Part shown: piece after piece, positions 8,208 through 16,297 of the stretch
Numbering within the stretch: the stretch's first letter is position 1
How the letters are laid out: the number at the start of each line of letters is the position of its first letter
From: an uncultured Campylobacter sp.
GTDB taxonomy: Bacteria > Campylobacterota > Campylobacteria > Campylobacterales > Campylobacteraceae
DNA: 48,579 nt
Reading direction: 5' to 3'
Assembly: GCF_937973075.1 (NCBI RefSeq)
Contig: NZ_CALBWL010000010.1
Location: 1 to 48,579 of the forward strand
Notes under the pieces: generated by a model
What the model was told of the DNA's origin: nothing
What the model saw: the letters and a program-made list of their open reading frames with translations, nothing else
Database searches by the model: none
Position numbers and translations under genes: made by a program

Positions 8208-8723
8208 TTATTCGCCCAAATTCGACCTGACGCTTGCCATGTAATCTATCCCGCTAATGCGACATATCATATTTTCGACATCAATTAGCACCATCGGCAC
8301 ACTATCGACATTAATGTCAACAAAATTTGCTGCTAGTTTGATCGTTATCTCCATTTCATTACCGCTTTCAAACTCCTTGACTTCATAACTCGTGATATCG
8401 CCCGTAAAAGCGGCGCTAAAAGGCACGGGGCCATCCTTTCCACTTTGGTGGATAGACGCCTTAAAAAGAAACGGGATGCGGCTTGTAAAGCTATTAAGGC
8501 CAATCGCGGCAAGCATATTCTTATCGAGTACGGAGATCGTAAACTCAACCTCCATCGGTTTGATTATACCTGCTGAATAATTTGCGCTTATCGCACCTTT
8601 CGCCTCTATCGTTTCAAACTCGATCATAGGGATTTTAAGTTTTTTAGTGACCCCTAAATAACCTTGTCCGTTAATAAAAACGTTTCCTTCCTGGATTGCC
8701 TGAGGCACTTGTCTTCTAAGCAT
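8208..8723 (-). CDS. major tail tube protein (P2 FII-like)
   Basis: This 171-aa protein starts MLRRQVPQAIQEGNVFINGQ and contains GYLGVTKKLKIPMIEFETIEA and AGIIKPMEVEFTISVLD, typical of the P2 FII tube family. It polymerises into the inner tube. It directly follows the sheath gene, as in P2. Confidence 0.9.
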   Translation of the reverse strand: MLRRQVPQAIQEGNVFINGQGYLGVTKKLKIPMIEFETIEAKGAISANYSAGIIKPMEVEFTISVLDKNMLAAIGLNSFTSRIPFLFKASIHQSGKDGPVPFSAAFTGDITSYEVKEFESGNEMEITIKLAANFVDINVDSVPMVLIDVENMICRISGIDYMASVRSNLGE

Positions 8724-8755
8724 TTTTATCTCCTTAATTTTTCTTATTGGTTTTG

Positions 8756-9919
8756 TTATGCGTTAAGCGCATCCATCAGCACCTTGCCGTATGTGTCTAC
8801 GTAGATGAAATCTAGCGTTAGTTGCTTTACGATTGGATTATTTTGCATTCTGACGTCAAGGTAAAATTTGCCCGCCGTGATATTTGCTAAAGTATTCTTT
8901 GCGCTCCAGCTAAGCTCATACCCGAGCAATACTCTAGCTCCTACAAGCGCCCGCAATAGCTCATCTACGCTTCTTTTTGCGTGATAGAGTTGATCGGCTT
9001 TGCGATCTATCGCGAAAAACACCCCTTTTTGGCAAGCCTGCGAGATACGATCAAAAATCCTCACCCTAGCGAGATCCTGCCAAATGCTATCGACGTCGCT
9101 AGTCTCTCCGCCCCAAGCCCTGAAGCCTTGTTCGCGAATGACCGTGCTGATATGCGCTGCTCTAAGCTCATCTGCCGTGCAGGTTTCTCCCATCTCAAAG
9201 TCTACGTCTATTGCCGTGCCGCTGATGCCGCCCATCACTCGGTTAGAGTAGCTGTCAGAATAGCCGAATTCGCTAAGGCCGTCTACATAGGCGATCATTC
9301 CGGCGATACGAGCCGATTGAGGCGTCATTGTATAATCGTTTGTTTCATCGTCCCAGGTCTTGACATAAGGATAGGCAGCGAGCAGGCGAGAGGTGCCGAA
9401 GCTTCCCATCTTTGTGATAGCTTCGCTTGCGCTTGAAGCTTTGAGATCGACGATACCGGTGGCTTTGAGCCTTGTGGCCATAGCTTCGAGTGCTGCTTTG
9501 ATTGCGTCCTCACCGCTATATTCGGGAGCAATGATTAAATTTGGGCGATAGCCCAGTGAGCTTTTTGCGTTCTTAAATGCTTCGATTGCAGCCTTACAAG
9601 CCGTGATATCGTCGCTATCGTCGTTATTATCCGTACGCGTAAAAACACTTAGGATGATTTGCGTTTGCACCGCCTGATCTGCTATAGCTTTTAGCGCGCG
9701 GTAGATTGAGCCTTTTTTAAATTGCTCGCTTGCTTTCTTTTTTGCCTCGTAAATTTCCTCGAGTGCGGTGATCGCCTTATCGGTCGTCATAAAAAAATGT
9801 AGGCCGTTTTCCAGCACCTCTTCATATCCCGCGATCCCGATGGGTGTAGTACTCTCCACGCTTATCGGTCGCGCCGCCCCTGCCGAAACGGTTATGTTTA
9901 CTCCAAATTTTGCAGCCAT
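8756..9919 (-). CDS. tail sheath protein (P2 FI-like)
   Basis: This 387-aa protein starts at ATG 9919, directly after AAAGGAGAAAAG; the longer frame to 10012 is not supported. It matches contractile sheath proteins: PISVESTTPIGIAGY near the N-terminus, NLIIAPEYSG, PYVKTWDDETNDYTMTPQSA, and a C-terminal domain with GFRAWGGETSD and EDARV-like LARVRIFDRIS. It forms the outer contractile cylinder, so the phage is a myovirus. Confidence 0.92.
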   Translation of the reverse strand: MAAKFGVNITVSAGAARPISVESTTPIGIAGYEEVLENGLHFFMTTDKAITALEEIYEAKKKASEQFKKGSIYRALKAIADQAVQTQIILSVFTRTDNNDDSDDITACKAAIEAFKNAKSSLGYRPNLIIAPEYSGEDAIKAALEAMATRLKATGIVDLKASSASEAITKMGSFGTSRLLAAYPYVKTWDDETNDYTMTPQSARIAGMIAYVDGLSEFGYSDSYSNRVMGGISGTAIDVDFEMGETCTADELRAAHISTVIREQGFRAWGGETSDVDSIWQDLARVRIFDRISQACQKGVFFAIDRKADQLYHAKRSVDELLRALVGARVLLGYELSWSAKNTLANITAGKFYLDVRMQNNPIVKQLTLDFIYVDTYGKVLMDALNA

Positions 9920-9933
9920 CTTTTCTCCTTTGT

Positions 9934-10479
9934 TTAAAATTTCGATATCAAATATATGGCGATAAACGCCGCATCCTGCATAGCTCCATAAAACACTTCC
10001 TGCCTGCCCCACGCATCGCTCGCCTCAAAAGCTCGAAATCGTAACGTCCATTTTGTGCGGTATCCTAGCTCACAAGCAAGCGGAAAACCTACCGCAAGAG
10101 CTATGGCTAGAAGCGGTGCGGTATAGACGTCCGCAAAGAGCAGCGGCACGAATACCGGCAGCCACCAAAGTAGCCCGCGCAGAAACAAACAGACGCGGCA
10201 ATAGCCTAGCCAATGCTCGCGCGGGTCTTTAATGAGTTTGCGGGTGATGCGCTCGATAAATTTAATCTCGCGCTCATCTTTGAAACCGCTATGGGTAACA
10301 AGCGCGCCGACCCATACACCCCAGCCTTTGGCTTCGCCCGCGAGGTATCCGATCCCGCAGATGATCGCAAGGTAGAAATTTCCCAAAAAGGCAAATATCA
10401 AAAGTGCCACTACCAAAGCGTTGATCTTTGCAAAGTATGCGTATCGCCCGCGCAGCCTATTGAGTATCCAAAACATCAT
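9934..10479 (-). CDS. phage membrane protein, unknown function
   Basis: This 181-aa protein has an N-terminal pair of hydrophobic segments (about 20-55: INALVVALLIFAFLGNFYL) and another pair at about 108-140, with a basic stretch between (ERITRKLIKDPREHW). It overlaps the 33-aa gene before it by ATGA. Position between fibre assembly and sheath genes is unusual for a membrane protein; possibly a lysogenic-conversion or superinfection function. Family not recognised. Confidence 0.6.
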   Translation of the reverse strand: MMFWILNRLRGRYAYFAKINALVVALLIFAFLGNFYLAIICGIGYLAGEAKGWGVWVGALVTHSGFKDEREIKFIERITRKLIKDPREHWLGYCRVCLFLRGLLWWLPVFVPLLFADVYTAPLLAIALAVGFPLACELGYRTKWTLRFRAFEASDAWGRQEVFYGAMQDAAFIAIYLISKF

Positions 10480-10577
10480 CGCTCCTTCGGTCTTGTTTTT
10501 ATGACATCAGCAAAAATGAAAGGGCGCGCAATTATGCCGACGATTAATGATAGTAATATAATGATTGCGTAACTCAT
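10476..10577 (-). CDS. small single-pass membrane peptide, 33 aa
   Basis: ATG 10577 overlaps the stop of the fibre-assembly gene (ATGA), with GGAG 5 bases upstream; the stop at 10476-10478 overlaps the next ATG in the same way. The peptide begins MSYAIIILLSLIVGIIARPF, one membrane span, with a basic tail. Tight coupling on both sides argues that it is translated. Function unknown. Confidence 0.55.
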   Translation of the reverse strand: MSYAIIILLSLIVGIIARPFIFADVIKTRPKER

Positions 10578-11062
10578 AGTATCTCCTGTACTGTATCTGC
10601 AAATATGATTTTATCGATATCTGCGCTGTTTTTTGCTTTACTAATTTTAGCTTCGTAAAGTATTTTTAACGCACCAAGTCCTGTGAAAGCCCTTTGTATT
10701 GCTTTCTTGATTTTCTTTATGTCCTCTACACCTTTGACCTTAGCCATTTTACCGTCAACTAGAGGATAAGCTCTTATGGCTAAGTCATCAGCTGTATCTA
10801 TTATTGCCTGTATCTGAACAAGTGCTTTGTATCCACCCTCGACTACTCCGAAGTCTTTTATATCGACTTTGAAGTTTTCAGTTATATCTTTATACCAAGC
10901 ATTGAGAGCTATTGTTTTGCTCTCTTTTAGTTGCTCTATAGAAGGAGCTAACTTTTCTTTTAGCTCGTCCTCTGTAATCTCTTGTAGTCCCTTGCTGTAG
11001 CCTTGAGCTATTTGCTCGTCATCGTATGCATAGACCTCATTGTTTTTTAAGAAGTATCTCAT
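10574..11062 (-). CDS. tail fibre assembly protein
   Basis: This 162-aa protein starts at ATG 11062 (AAGGAC 8 bases upstream); the frame to 11116 runs into the fibre gene. The N-terminal RYFLKNNEVYAYDDEQ..GY and EITEDELKEK are typical of phage tail fibre assembly chaperones, followed by a helical C-terminal domain (IKKIKKAIQRAFTGLGALK). It lies directly after the tail fibre gene, as expected for a dedicated chaperone. Confidence 0.7.
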   Translation of the reverse strand: MRYFLKNNEVYAYDDEQIAQGYSKGLQEITEDELKEKLAPSIEQLKESKTIALNAWYKDITENFKVDIKDFGVVEGGYKALVQIQAIIDTADDLAIRAYPLVDGKMAKVKGVEDIKKIKKAIQRAFTGLGALKILYEAKISKAKNSADIDKIIFADTVQEIL

Positions 11063-11081
11063 TGTTTTGTCCTTTCTTTTG

Positions 11082-11933
11082 TTATCGTAGTTCGTGCCAA
11101 TTATCCAAAAAGTCATTTCCTGGGGAAAATGACTGGTATTTATAAGTGCTTCCGTTAGGGACTATACCTGTTGCAGAGCTCTGCACGGCAGCCCCTCCAC
11201 CGGTTATACATAATCCCACACCGTCTATGATTAGGTTCGAAGAGCCTCCTGTTAGGCAATGCGATGTGATAGAGACCATTATCGGTCTCCCCGTAGTATT
11301 TGTATATGTAACACCTGCCTGTCTTAAGTGCGTTACGGATTGCCAGGTTTGATTTATGCCTAGCACCCCCATTACACTCGCCGCATATGGGACGCCTACT
11401 GCCCTTACATAGTTATCATTTTCTGCCGAGCCCACTCTAAAGAGCAGCTCACGGTCGCTGCCAAATAGATTATTTTGATTCGGAGCTTGAAATCTAAAGT
11501 GCCCCGCAGTTATGTATCTTCCTGCAAAATCTCCGTTTGAATCTCGCAAGACTAGACTATTCGCCGAACTCTCGTTATTAGGTTTATAGACATCTTTTTG
11601 CATAAATTCCTTGGCTGCAACTCCGCCGAGTTTTTCGCTATCTGCGGCGGTTTCGGATTTGCCGAGCTTTTCTTTGATGAGCTTGCCCGTATCGGTAAAC
11701 TTTTTGTCCACCTCTGTTTTTGAATAGCTATCGTTTACGTCGCGCTTTGTCGCAAGCGCGAGATCCGCGCCGGACTTATTATCCTCGATCTGCTTCTTGA
11801 GATAGCTCGTACGGTTCGCAAGCTGCTTTGCCTGCTTATTACTGATGCCGTCTACTCCGCCCACGACGAGATCGACCGTTTCGAGCTGATAGATCCCGTT
11901 TTCCCATTTGATCTCTTCTTTTAGATCAGCCAT
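11082..11933 (-). CDS. tail fibre protein
   Basis: This 283-aa protein has a coiled N-terminal half (KQAKQLANRTSYLKKQIEDN), SKTEVDKKF-type repeats and EKLGGVAAKEFMQKD, common in phage fibre stalks. A Gly/Ser/Thr-rich C-terminal tip follows (TGGSSNLIIDGVGLCITGGG, ending FLDNWHELR). The tip likely contacts the host receptor. Baseplate gene gpI precedes it and the assembly chaperone follows. No invertible repeats suggesting fibre switching were seen. Confidence 0.8.
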   Translation of the reverse strand: MADLKEEIKWENGIYQLETVDLVVGGVDGISNKQAKQLANRTSYLKKQIEDNKSGADLALATKRDVNDSYSKTEVDKKFTDTGKLIKEKLGKSETAADSEKLGGVAAKEFMQKDVYKPNNESSANSLVLRDSNGDFAGRYITAGHFRFQAPNQNNLFGSDRELLFRVGSAENDNYVRAVGVPYAASVMGVLGINQTWQSVTHLRQAGVTYTNTTGRPIMVSITSHCLTGGSSNLIIDGVGLCITGGGAAVQSSATGIVPNGSTYKYQSFSPGNDFLDNWHELR

Positions 11934-11944
11934 ATATACTCCTT

Positions 11945-12490
11945 TTAATATGTTCCATAGCTAAATTCGGCGTTATAAGTCGCGTTGCCGTTATATAGCA
12001 GCTCGCCTCTGCTATCGACGCTTACGAGCACGCAACGCGCCGGGGCGGCATCTAAGGCGCGCTTTTTTATAGCGTTTGCTCGCTCTTTATTTAAAGGTAG
12101 GCTTGCTATTATGCTAAACTCCGCCCAGTGGTTGTTTGAGCCATACCTACGCGCGCCGTCGTATTTTAAGGAGCTATCATATTTTTGGCTCAAATTTCCC
12201 TCTATGATCGCAGCGCCGCTATCGACTGCTTGCACGGCCGTTCTGACCGAGTAGAGCGTCCCCTTTAAGCGCTTGATCTCAAAAGCCCTACATATGAGCT
12301 CGCGAGCTTTATATTCGCTCAGCCCCTCTATATCTACATCAAAGCTTGCCGCCAGATGGGGCAAGATGCTTGCGGGCGCGGTGTGAGCGAGGATATTGAT
12401 CGTGCCGATATCCAGTCCGTCTAAACGCACGCCAAAAAGATCGTCAAGCTTCTTGTCAAATTTAGGCTTTCCGATCGGTAGGATACTCAT
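11945..12490 (-). CDS. baseplate protein I (P2 gpI-like)
   Basis: This 181-aa protein has the gpI hallmarks: MSILPIGKPKFDKKLDDLF, TINILAHTAPASILPHLAASFDV and KGTLYSVRTAVQAV. gpI forms part of the baseplate wedge. It overlaps gpJ by 4 bases and leads into the fibre gene. Confidence 0.87.
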   Translation of the reverse strand: MSILPIGKPKFDKKLDDLFGVRLDGLDIGTINILAHTAPASILPHLAASFDVDIEGLSEYKARELICRAFEIKRLKGTLYSVRTAVQAVDSGAAIIEGNLSQKYDSSLKYDGARRYGSNNHWAEFSIIASLPLNKERANAIKKRALDAAPARCVLVSVDSRGELLYNGNATYNAEFSYGTY

Positions 12491-13572
12491 AGATTAGCCT
12501 TTGCAAAGCTGAGCTCAAAACTCATCACGATATACTCGTGCTTATCCGCTTTTATATCGGCAGTGGGCGAGCTCAAGCCTACCCGATATACGCCGTTTTG
12601 ATGAAGGGTGCTATAGATGCGGCTTAGGTTCAAATCCTCGCCTAAAGGCAGGCTTTTTTGCACCGCATCGATAGCGTTTTGGATCTCCGCCTGCAAAAAA
12701 AGATCCGTTAATTCCAGATGTGCTTTTATATTTACCGCCCTTTTGGTGGCATTTGCAACGATGACGGTATCGGTTAGCGGGCGCACTTTTTCGTCGTTTA
12801 GCGCAGTACGCACCGACTCAAGCACCGCTTCGCTTTCGTCGCTGCTTTTGACATACACTTTTACGATGCCGGGTCCGCCGTTAAGCGCTATGGCTTCTAT
12901 CACCTTTGCGTTGGCTGTAAGGGCGTGATAGACGTATGCGCTCGCCGCCCCTGCGGTGCTAAATCGCTCTAGACTTAGCACGGCGCGCTCGCGTAGCCGC
13001 TCGTCGTCCTCTACTTCAGCGCCGCCGCCGAAGCTTCCTTCTTGTTTTGCTTGCAATACGAAAGGCAGCGGGGTTTGGATGAGCTCGCATTTGGCCGCAC
13101 TCTCTTTTACGAATGCATCTAATATGCTGATGCCGGTTATACTCGTTTGCCCCGCCTTGATTTGCAAACTCTCTTTGAGTTTCGCAGTTTGTCCGTCCTG
13201 CGATGCGAGCACCAATCCCGCAGGGATCAGCACATCGTAACTAAGCGCGACAGAGAGGGTAAATTTTACGCTCGCTGCCGGTCTTTCGCCCCTTAACCGT
13301 TCTATACCGTACATCGCAACGATATTGTCAAGATCAGCCCCCTGCGCGAAAGGTAGCAGCATAGATTTTACGGCACTATTGATACGGGCGCGCAAAAGAA
13401 GCTCGCGATATGCGAGCGTCTCAAGCAAGGCTGAAAAGCGATCGCTTTCAAGAAGCGAAATTTCATCGTCATTTATATGCTTTTTAAAAAGCTCTTTAAC
13501 GGCTTTTAAAATTTCATCGTAGCTCAACTGCTCGATGACATTCGGATAGGGCAAATTTTTAAGAAAGCTCAT
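12487..13572 (-). CDS. baseplate assembly protein J
   Basis: This 361-aa protein has the baseplate J family pattern: an N-terminal PYPNVIEQLSYDEIL, the central RERAVLSLERFSTAGAASAY and VKVYVKSSDE segments, and the C-terminal LPLGEDLNLSRIYSTLHQNG. It is a wedge component connecting the rim and the central hub. It overlaps both neighbours by 4 bases. Confidence 0.92.
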   Translation of the reverse strand: MSFLKNLPYPNVIEQLSYDEILKAVKELFKKHINDDEISLLESDRFSALLETLAYRELLLRARINSAVKSMLLPFAQGADLDNIVAMYGIERLRGERPAASVKFTLSVALSYDVLIPAGLVLASQDGQTAKLKESLQIKAGQTSITGISILDAFVKESAAKCELIQTPLPFVLQAKQEGSFGGGAEVEDDERLRERAVLSLERFSTAGAASAYVYHALTANAKVIEAIALNGGPGIVKVYVKSSDESEAVLESVRTALNDEKVRPLTDTVIVANATKRAVNIKAHLELTDLFLQAEIQNAIDAVQKSLPLGEDLNLSRIYSTLHQNGVYRVGLSSPTADIKADKHEYIVMSFELSFAKANL

Positions 13573-13856
13573 ATCTCTACTCCGATCTCTTTGCCGTTAG
13601 TAAGCAAAATTTTAAAGCTTAGCTTGTGATCTTTGAGGCTTATCAATTTAACTTCGTCGATCTGCACCCGCTTTTCCCATCTTTGCACTGCCTCAATGAC
13701 GAAATAGCTCAAATCGGCGCGAAACTCATCATTGACCCGTCTATCTATCAGCTCAAAAAGGCGGCTGCCATATTCGGGCAGCATTACCCGCGAGCCGATA
13801 GGGGTGCTGAGGATATCTTTTATGCTATCTTCTACGCTTATTAAGTATTTACCCAT
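13569..13856 (-). CDS. baseplate wedge protein W (T4 gp25-like)
   Basis: This 95-aa protein matches gpW/gp25 wedge proteins: VEDSIKDILSTPIGSRVMLP (the IGSR-x-x-P motif), PEYGSRLFELIDRRVND and a core EAVQRWEKRV. It lies between V and J as in P2. gp25-like proteins join the sheath to the baseplate. Confidence 0.9.
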   Translation of the reverse strand: MGKYLISVEDSIKDILSTPIGSRVMLPEYGSRLFELIDRRVNDEFRADLSYFVIEAVQRWEKRVQIDEVKLISLKDHKLSFKILLTNGKEIGVEI

Positions 13857-13857
13857 C

Positions 13858-14463
13858 TTAATCCCTCGCTACTCCGCCGTTGGTATGGCTAGAAAGTGAG
13901 CCTCTGCCATCGCTTATATCTCCGCTTGTTTTGAGGCTTCCCGTAATAGTTACGTTTCCGTTGATCTCAAAGCTTCCGCTTCCTCCGCCGCTTCCTGCGG
14001 TCGAGATTGAGCCTTGAATGACCGTATTTCCCAAAAGCTTGATATTTCCGCTTTGCACGGTCGTATCGTCCGCTTTTGCGCTCACCGATTTTGCGGTCAA
14101 GCTTGCGTTTTCGCAGGCGATATTGATCTGCTTTGGGCTTGAAATTTCAAGGCTGGAGCTTGCGGTGTTGTAGCTCATCGTTACGCCATCCTCAAAGCTT
14201 GCGTGGATCTTCGTATCGGTTGGGCTCGCTTTGTGAGCGGTCTGGTAGATACCGCGCAGGATTACGCCTGCATTGAGCTCGCCTCGTACCGGCAGCACAA
14301 GCACCTGCTCGCCCACGCGGATCGGCGCAAAGCTTACGGCAAAGGAATTGGCAAAAGGCTGGAATACGGGCAAAAAGTCGGTAACCATATCGCCGATCGC
14401 AACCCTTGCGCGATCCCCGCCTACTTCGCTGATGATGCCGATCTCATTTAGGTTATTGCTCAT
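13858..14463 (-). CDS. baseplate spike protein V (P2 gpV/Mu gp45-like)
   Basis: This 201-aa protein starts at ATG 14463 (GAGG 8 bases upstream). An N-terminal OB-fold (RARVAIGDMVTDFLPVFQ, GEQVLVLPVRGELNAGVILR) is followed by a repetitive beta-helix-like C-terminus (TVIQGSIS, NGNVTITGSLKTSGDIS) ending SSHTNGGVARD. This is the membrane-piercing spike. The gene overlaps the preceding membrane-protein gene by 11 bases. Confidence 0.87.
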   Translation of the reverse strand: MSNNLNEIGIISEVGGDRARVAIGDMVTDFLPVFQPFANSFAVSFAPIRVGEQVLVLPVRGELNAGVILRGIYQTAHKASPTDTKIHASFEDGVTMSYNTASSSLEISSPKQINIACENASLTAKSVSAKADDTTVQSGNIKLLGNTVIQGSISTAGSGGGSGSFEINGNVTITGSLKTSGDISDGRGSLSSHTNGGVARD

Positions 14464-14794
14464 ATTGTTCGTCCTCATCGTCGAATGTAGACTTTTTGCC
14501 AAATTTATCGTTTATAATCTTCTCAACCAGTTTTTTAATCCAATCCCCGCCCTGCCATGCAAAAAAACCGCCCACGGCTAGCCCAAATCGCGAACTGCCG
14601 GTAAAATAAAGCGTGATCTCCGCTCCTAAATAGCAAAAAAGTATCGCACCGATAAACCCACTTAAAAAGGCAAGTAGATATCCGCCTATTGTAGCTCGCG
14701 GTTTGCTTAGCGTCTTTACCGCACTTACAAGGCAGGCTACGGCGATAATGATAAACCAATATGTTCTATTTAGTAGGGTTTGTAGATCGTCCAT
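14453..14794 (-). CDS. probable holin (phage membrane protein)
   Basis: This 113-aa protein starts at ATG 14794, which overlaps the stop of the Rz1-like gene (ATGA); the longer frame to 14833 is rejected. It has three hydrophobic segments (WFIIIAVACLVSAV, GGYLLAFLSGFIGAILFCYL, FGLAVGGFFAW) and an acidic tail. Grouping with lysozyme and both spanin-like genes makes holin the best call. The family itself was not recognised. Confidence 0.6.
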   Translation of the reverse strand: MDDLQTLLNRTYWFIIIAVACLVSAVKTLSKPRATIGGYLLAFLSGFIGAILFCYLGAEITLYFTGSSRFGLAVGGFFAWQGGDWIKKLVEKIINDKFGKKSTFDDEDEQYEQ

Positions 14795-15012
14795 CACTCT
14801 TCTTTCGTGCAGTCTTTGGCTATCTCTTCGCATTTTAAAAAATACCTCACAAGCTCTTTATGCGCTTCAAAGCTGCCGTTTGCCGCAGGCTTGAGCGGCA
14901 TTTTAAGATTACAGCGCACAGGCACATAGATCTGCTTTATCTGCGGCTCCTTTGCGCTGCAGCCGAGTAAAAGTACGCTAAAAAGCGCTATCAAGAAGTT
15001 TTTTATACGCAT
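14794..15012 (-). CDS. Rz1-like outer-membrane spanin lipoprotein
   Basis: This 72-aa protein starts at ATG 15012 inside the end of the Rz-like gene in another frame, the classic Rz/Rz1 overlap. The N-terminus MRIKNFLIALFSVLLLGCS has an LLGC lipobox, so the mature protein is an outer-membrane lipoprotein. It would pair with the inner spanin to fuse the membranes at lysis. Confidence 0.75.
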   Translation of the reverse strand: MRIKNFLIALFSVLLLGCSAKEPQIKQIYVPVRCNLKMPLKPAANGSFEAHKELVRYFLKCEEIAKDCTKEE

Positions 15013-15289
15013 CAAGTTCCGCCTCACAGCTTTTATCTCTAACATAAATTTTTGAAATATTTTGGATCTTATCCTCGTTACGGCGGCTTGCGTTCACCTC
15101 AAGGGACTTGATCGCGGCGTTTTGCAGGCTAAGGTTAAGCTCGCATTGCCCTAGCTGCGCTTTTAGCTTTGCATTTTCAGTGCTTAGCTGCGAAATATCG
15201 CTTTTTAGAAGCGCTATGCAAATTCCGCTTGCGACCAGCGTTGCCGCAAAGGCGATGCCTACAAATTTAAGATTTAGCAAGTAGCCCAT
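14978..15289 (-). CDS. Rz-like inner-membrane spanin
   Basis: This 103-aa protein has one N-terminal membrane span (FVGIAFAATLVASGICIALL) and a coiled-coil periplasmic part (ISQLSTENAKLKAQLGQCEL). It overlaps the lysozyme gene by 23 bases and contains the start of the Rz1-like lipoprotein gene. The arrangement is that of i-spanin genes. Confidence 0.75.
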   Translation of the reverse strand: MGYLLNLKFVGIAFAATLVASGICIALLKSDISQLSTENAKLKAQLGQCELNLSLQNAAIKSLEVNASRRNEDKIQNISKIYVRDKSCEAELDAYKKLLDSAF

Positions 15290-15710
15290 TTAACACCTTC
15301 TTTGCTCTGTTTGGGGTTTGCTGCGCCCAGAGACTGCGAAGTCCGCTTGCAATAGCTTTTTCATATTCGCCCGCGCGGATATGATGAAGCGTCGTGACGA
15401 ATTTTTGCACCTTCGCAATACCCATCTGATAGCACATCTCTATCACTACGTCCTGCACGTTTGCAGGCTTTTCGGCAAGCCAAGAAAAGACTTCAAATAC
15501 CTTGGGTTTGAGTTTTTTCAGCTTCAGCGCCAAAATTTGATCGGCGACCGCGCGACTCATCAGCTCTACCTTCCCGCCGTTTAAGGCGAGCTCGTCTTTG
15601 CTCAGAGCTGAGAGCAAAAAGCCATAGCCGATAGTCGCAAAGCCGCGACTATCTTCATATATTCGCTCGCAAAAGCCTTCGTTTTCCTTGATGTTTGCGA
15701 TTAGGCTCAT
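15267..15710 (-). CDS. phage lysozyme (endolysin, GH24-like)
   Basis: This 147-aa muramidase-type protein has the T4-lysozyme catalytic pattern: Glu in IKENEGF (residue 8 or 10), then YEDSRGFATIGYG with Asp19 and Thr25, and later VVIEMCYQMG and SLWAQQTPNRAKKV. It cuts peptidoglycan for release. There is no signal peptide, so a holin is needed. It is the first gene of the long minus-strand lysis/tail operon. Confidence 0.88.
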   Translation of the reverse strand: MSLIANIKENEGFCERIYEDSRGFATIGYGFLLSALSKDELALNGGKVELMSRAVADQILALKLKKLKPKVFEVFSWLAEKPANVQDVVIEMCYQMGIAKVQKFVTTLHHIRAGEYEKAIASGLRSLWAQQTPNRAKKVLNGLLAKS

Positions 15711-15765
15711 TCTTCGCTCCTCGGTTTATCTAAAACTTTTGCGGCAATATTACGACGTTGCTCTC

Positions 15766-15812
15766 TCAAAATCTATTATCGTTTTTTATCAGAATTTGCT
15801 GATAGATTTTGA
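15766..15812. promoter_or_regulatory. dyad-symmetry region between divergent late operons
   Basis: TCAAAATCTAT (15766-15776) recurs inverted as ATAGATTTTGA (15802-15812), a perfect 11-bp arm pair. A smaller dyad ATCAG/CTGAT lies inside. The region separates the minus-strand lysis/tail operon (ATG 15710) from the plus-strand head operon (ATG 15857). It is the natural place for divergent late promoters and an activator site. Function is inferred only from position and symmetry. Confidence 0.5.
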
Positions 15813-15856
15813 ACGATGAAAAGCCCATAATTGCGCAAAAATTTTTAAGGACAACC

Positions 15857-16297
15857 ATGCTTAAAGAGTTTGAAACTGAGCTGATCACCACCATAAAAGA
15901 GGTGTGCAAAAATACGCGCACTTATCTAGGCGAATTCGAAGACAAAAACGAAATGGAGCTTTTAATAAAGGGCGGCGAATGCTTTGCATTTATAGAATTT
16001 ATGGGCGATAACTACGTGGATACGGTCAGGAAAAACGCTACTTATAATATTCATATATTAGCAGCTACAAGCTCAAAAACCTCACTTTACCGTCAAAATA
16101 ACAAATTCGCAGCGCTTGATATGTGTGAAAGTATAGACGAAAAATTAAGATCGAGTGTTTTAAACAACGAATTTCAAATTTTATTAAAAGGCGTAAAAGT
16201 GCGACTTAACGCGATTACCGATTATGGATACGTTTATGTGCTTACGCGCGAGATCCAAACCGACTTTTTGAAAAAGGATGAATTCTTATGCTCATAA
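15857..16297 (+). CDS. Mu gp37-like head/tail protein (DUF1834)
   Basis: This 146-aa protein starts at ATG 15857 with AAGGAC 5 bases upstream; the TTG at 15809 has no such signal and overlaps the dyad. MLKEFETELITTIKEV, the FAFIEFMGDNYVDTV strand region and the C-terminal NAITDYGYVYVLTREIQTDF fit the DUF1834/gp37 family of Mu. In Mu this gene ends the head cluster; here it begins it. Overlaps the protease gene by 10 bases. Confidence 0.65.
   Translation: MLKEFETELITTIKEVCKNTRTYLGEFEDKNEMELLIKGGECFAFIEFMGDNYVDTVRKNATYNIHILAATSSKTSLYRQNNKFAALDMCESIDEKLRSSVLNNEFQILLKGVKVRLNAITDYGYVYVLTREIQTDFLKKDEFLCS

Noticed and set aside
8981..9436. 151-aa plus-strand frame inside the sheath gene
   Set aside because: Antisense shadow of the sheath gene; composition (many Cys, His, Arg) is unlike protein from this genome.
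10213..10572. 119-aa plus-strand frame across the membrane-protein gene
   Set aside because: It lies antisense to the well-supported minus-strand gene at 9934-10479 and its small coupled neighbour, and has no ribosome site.
11082..11933. invertible tail-fibre segment
   Set aside because: No inverted repeats flank the fibre gene, no second fibre tip is present, and no invertase gene is found.
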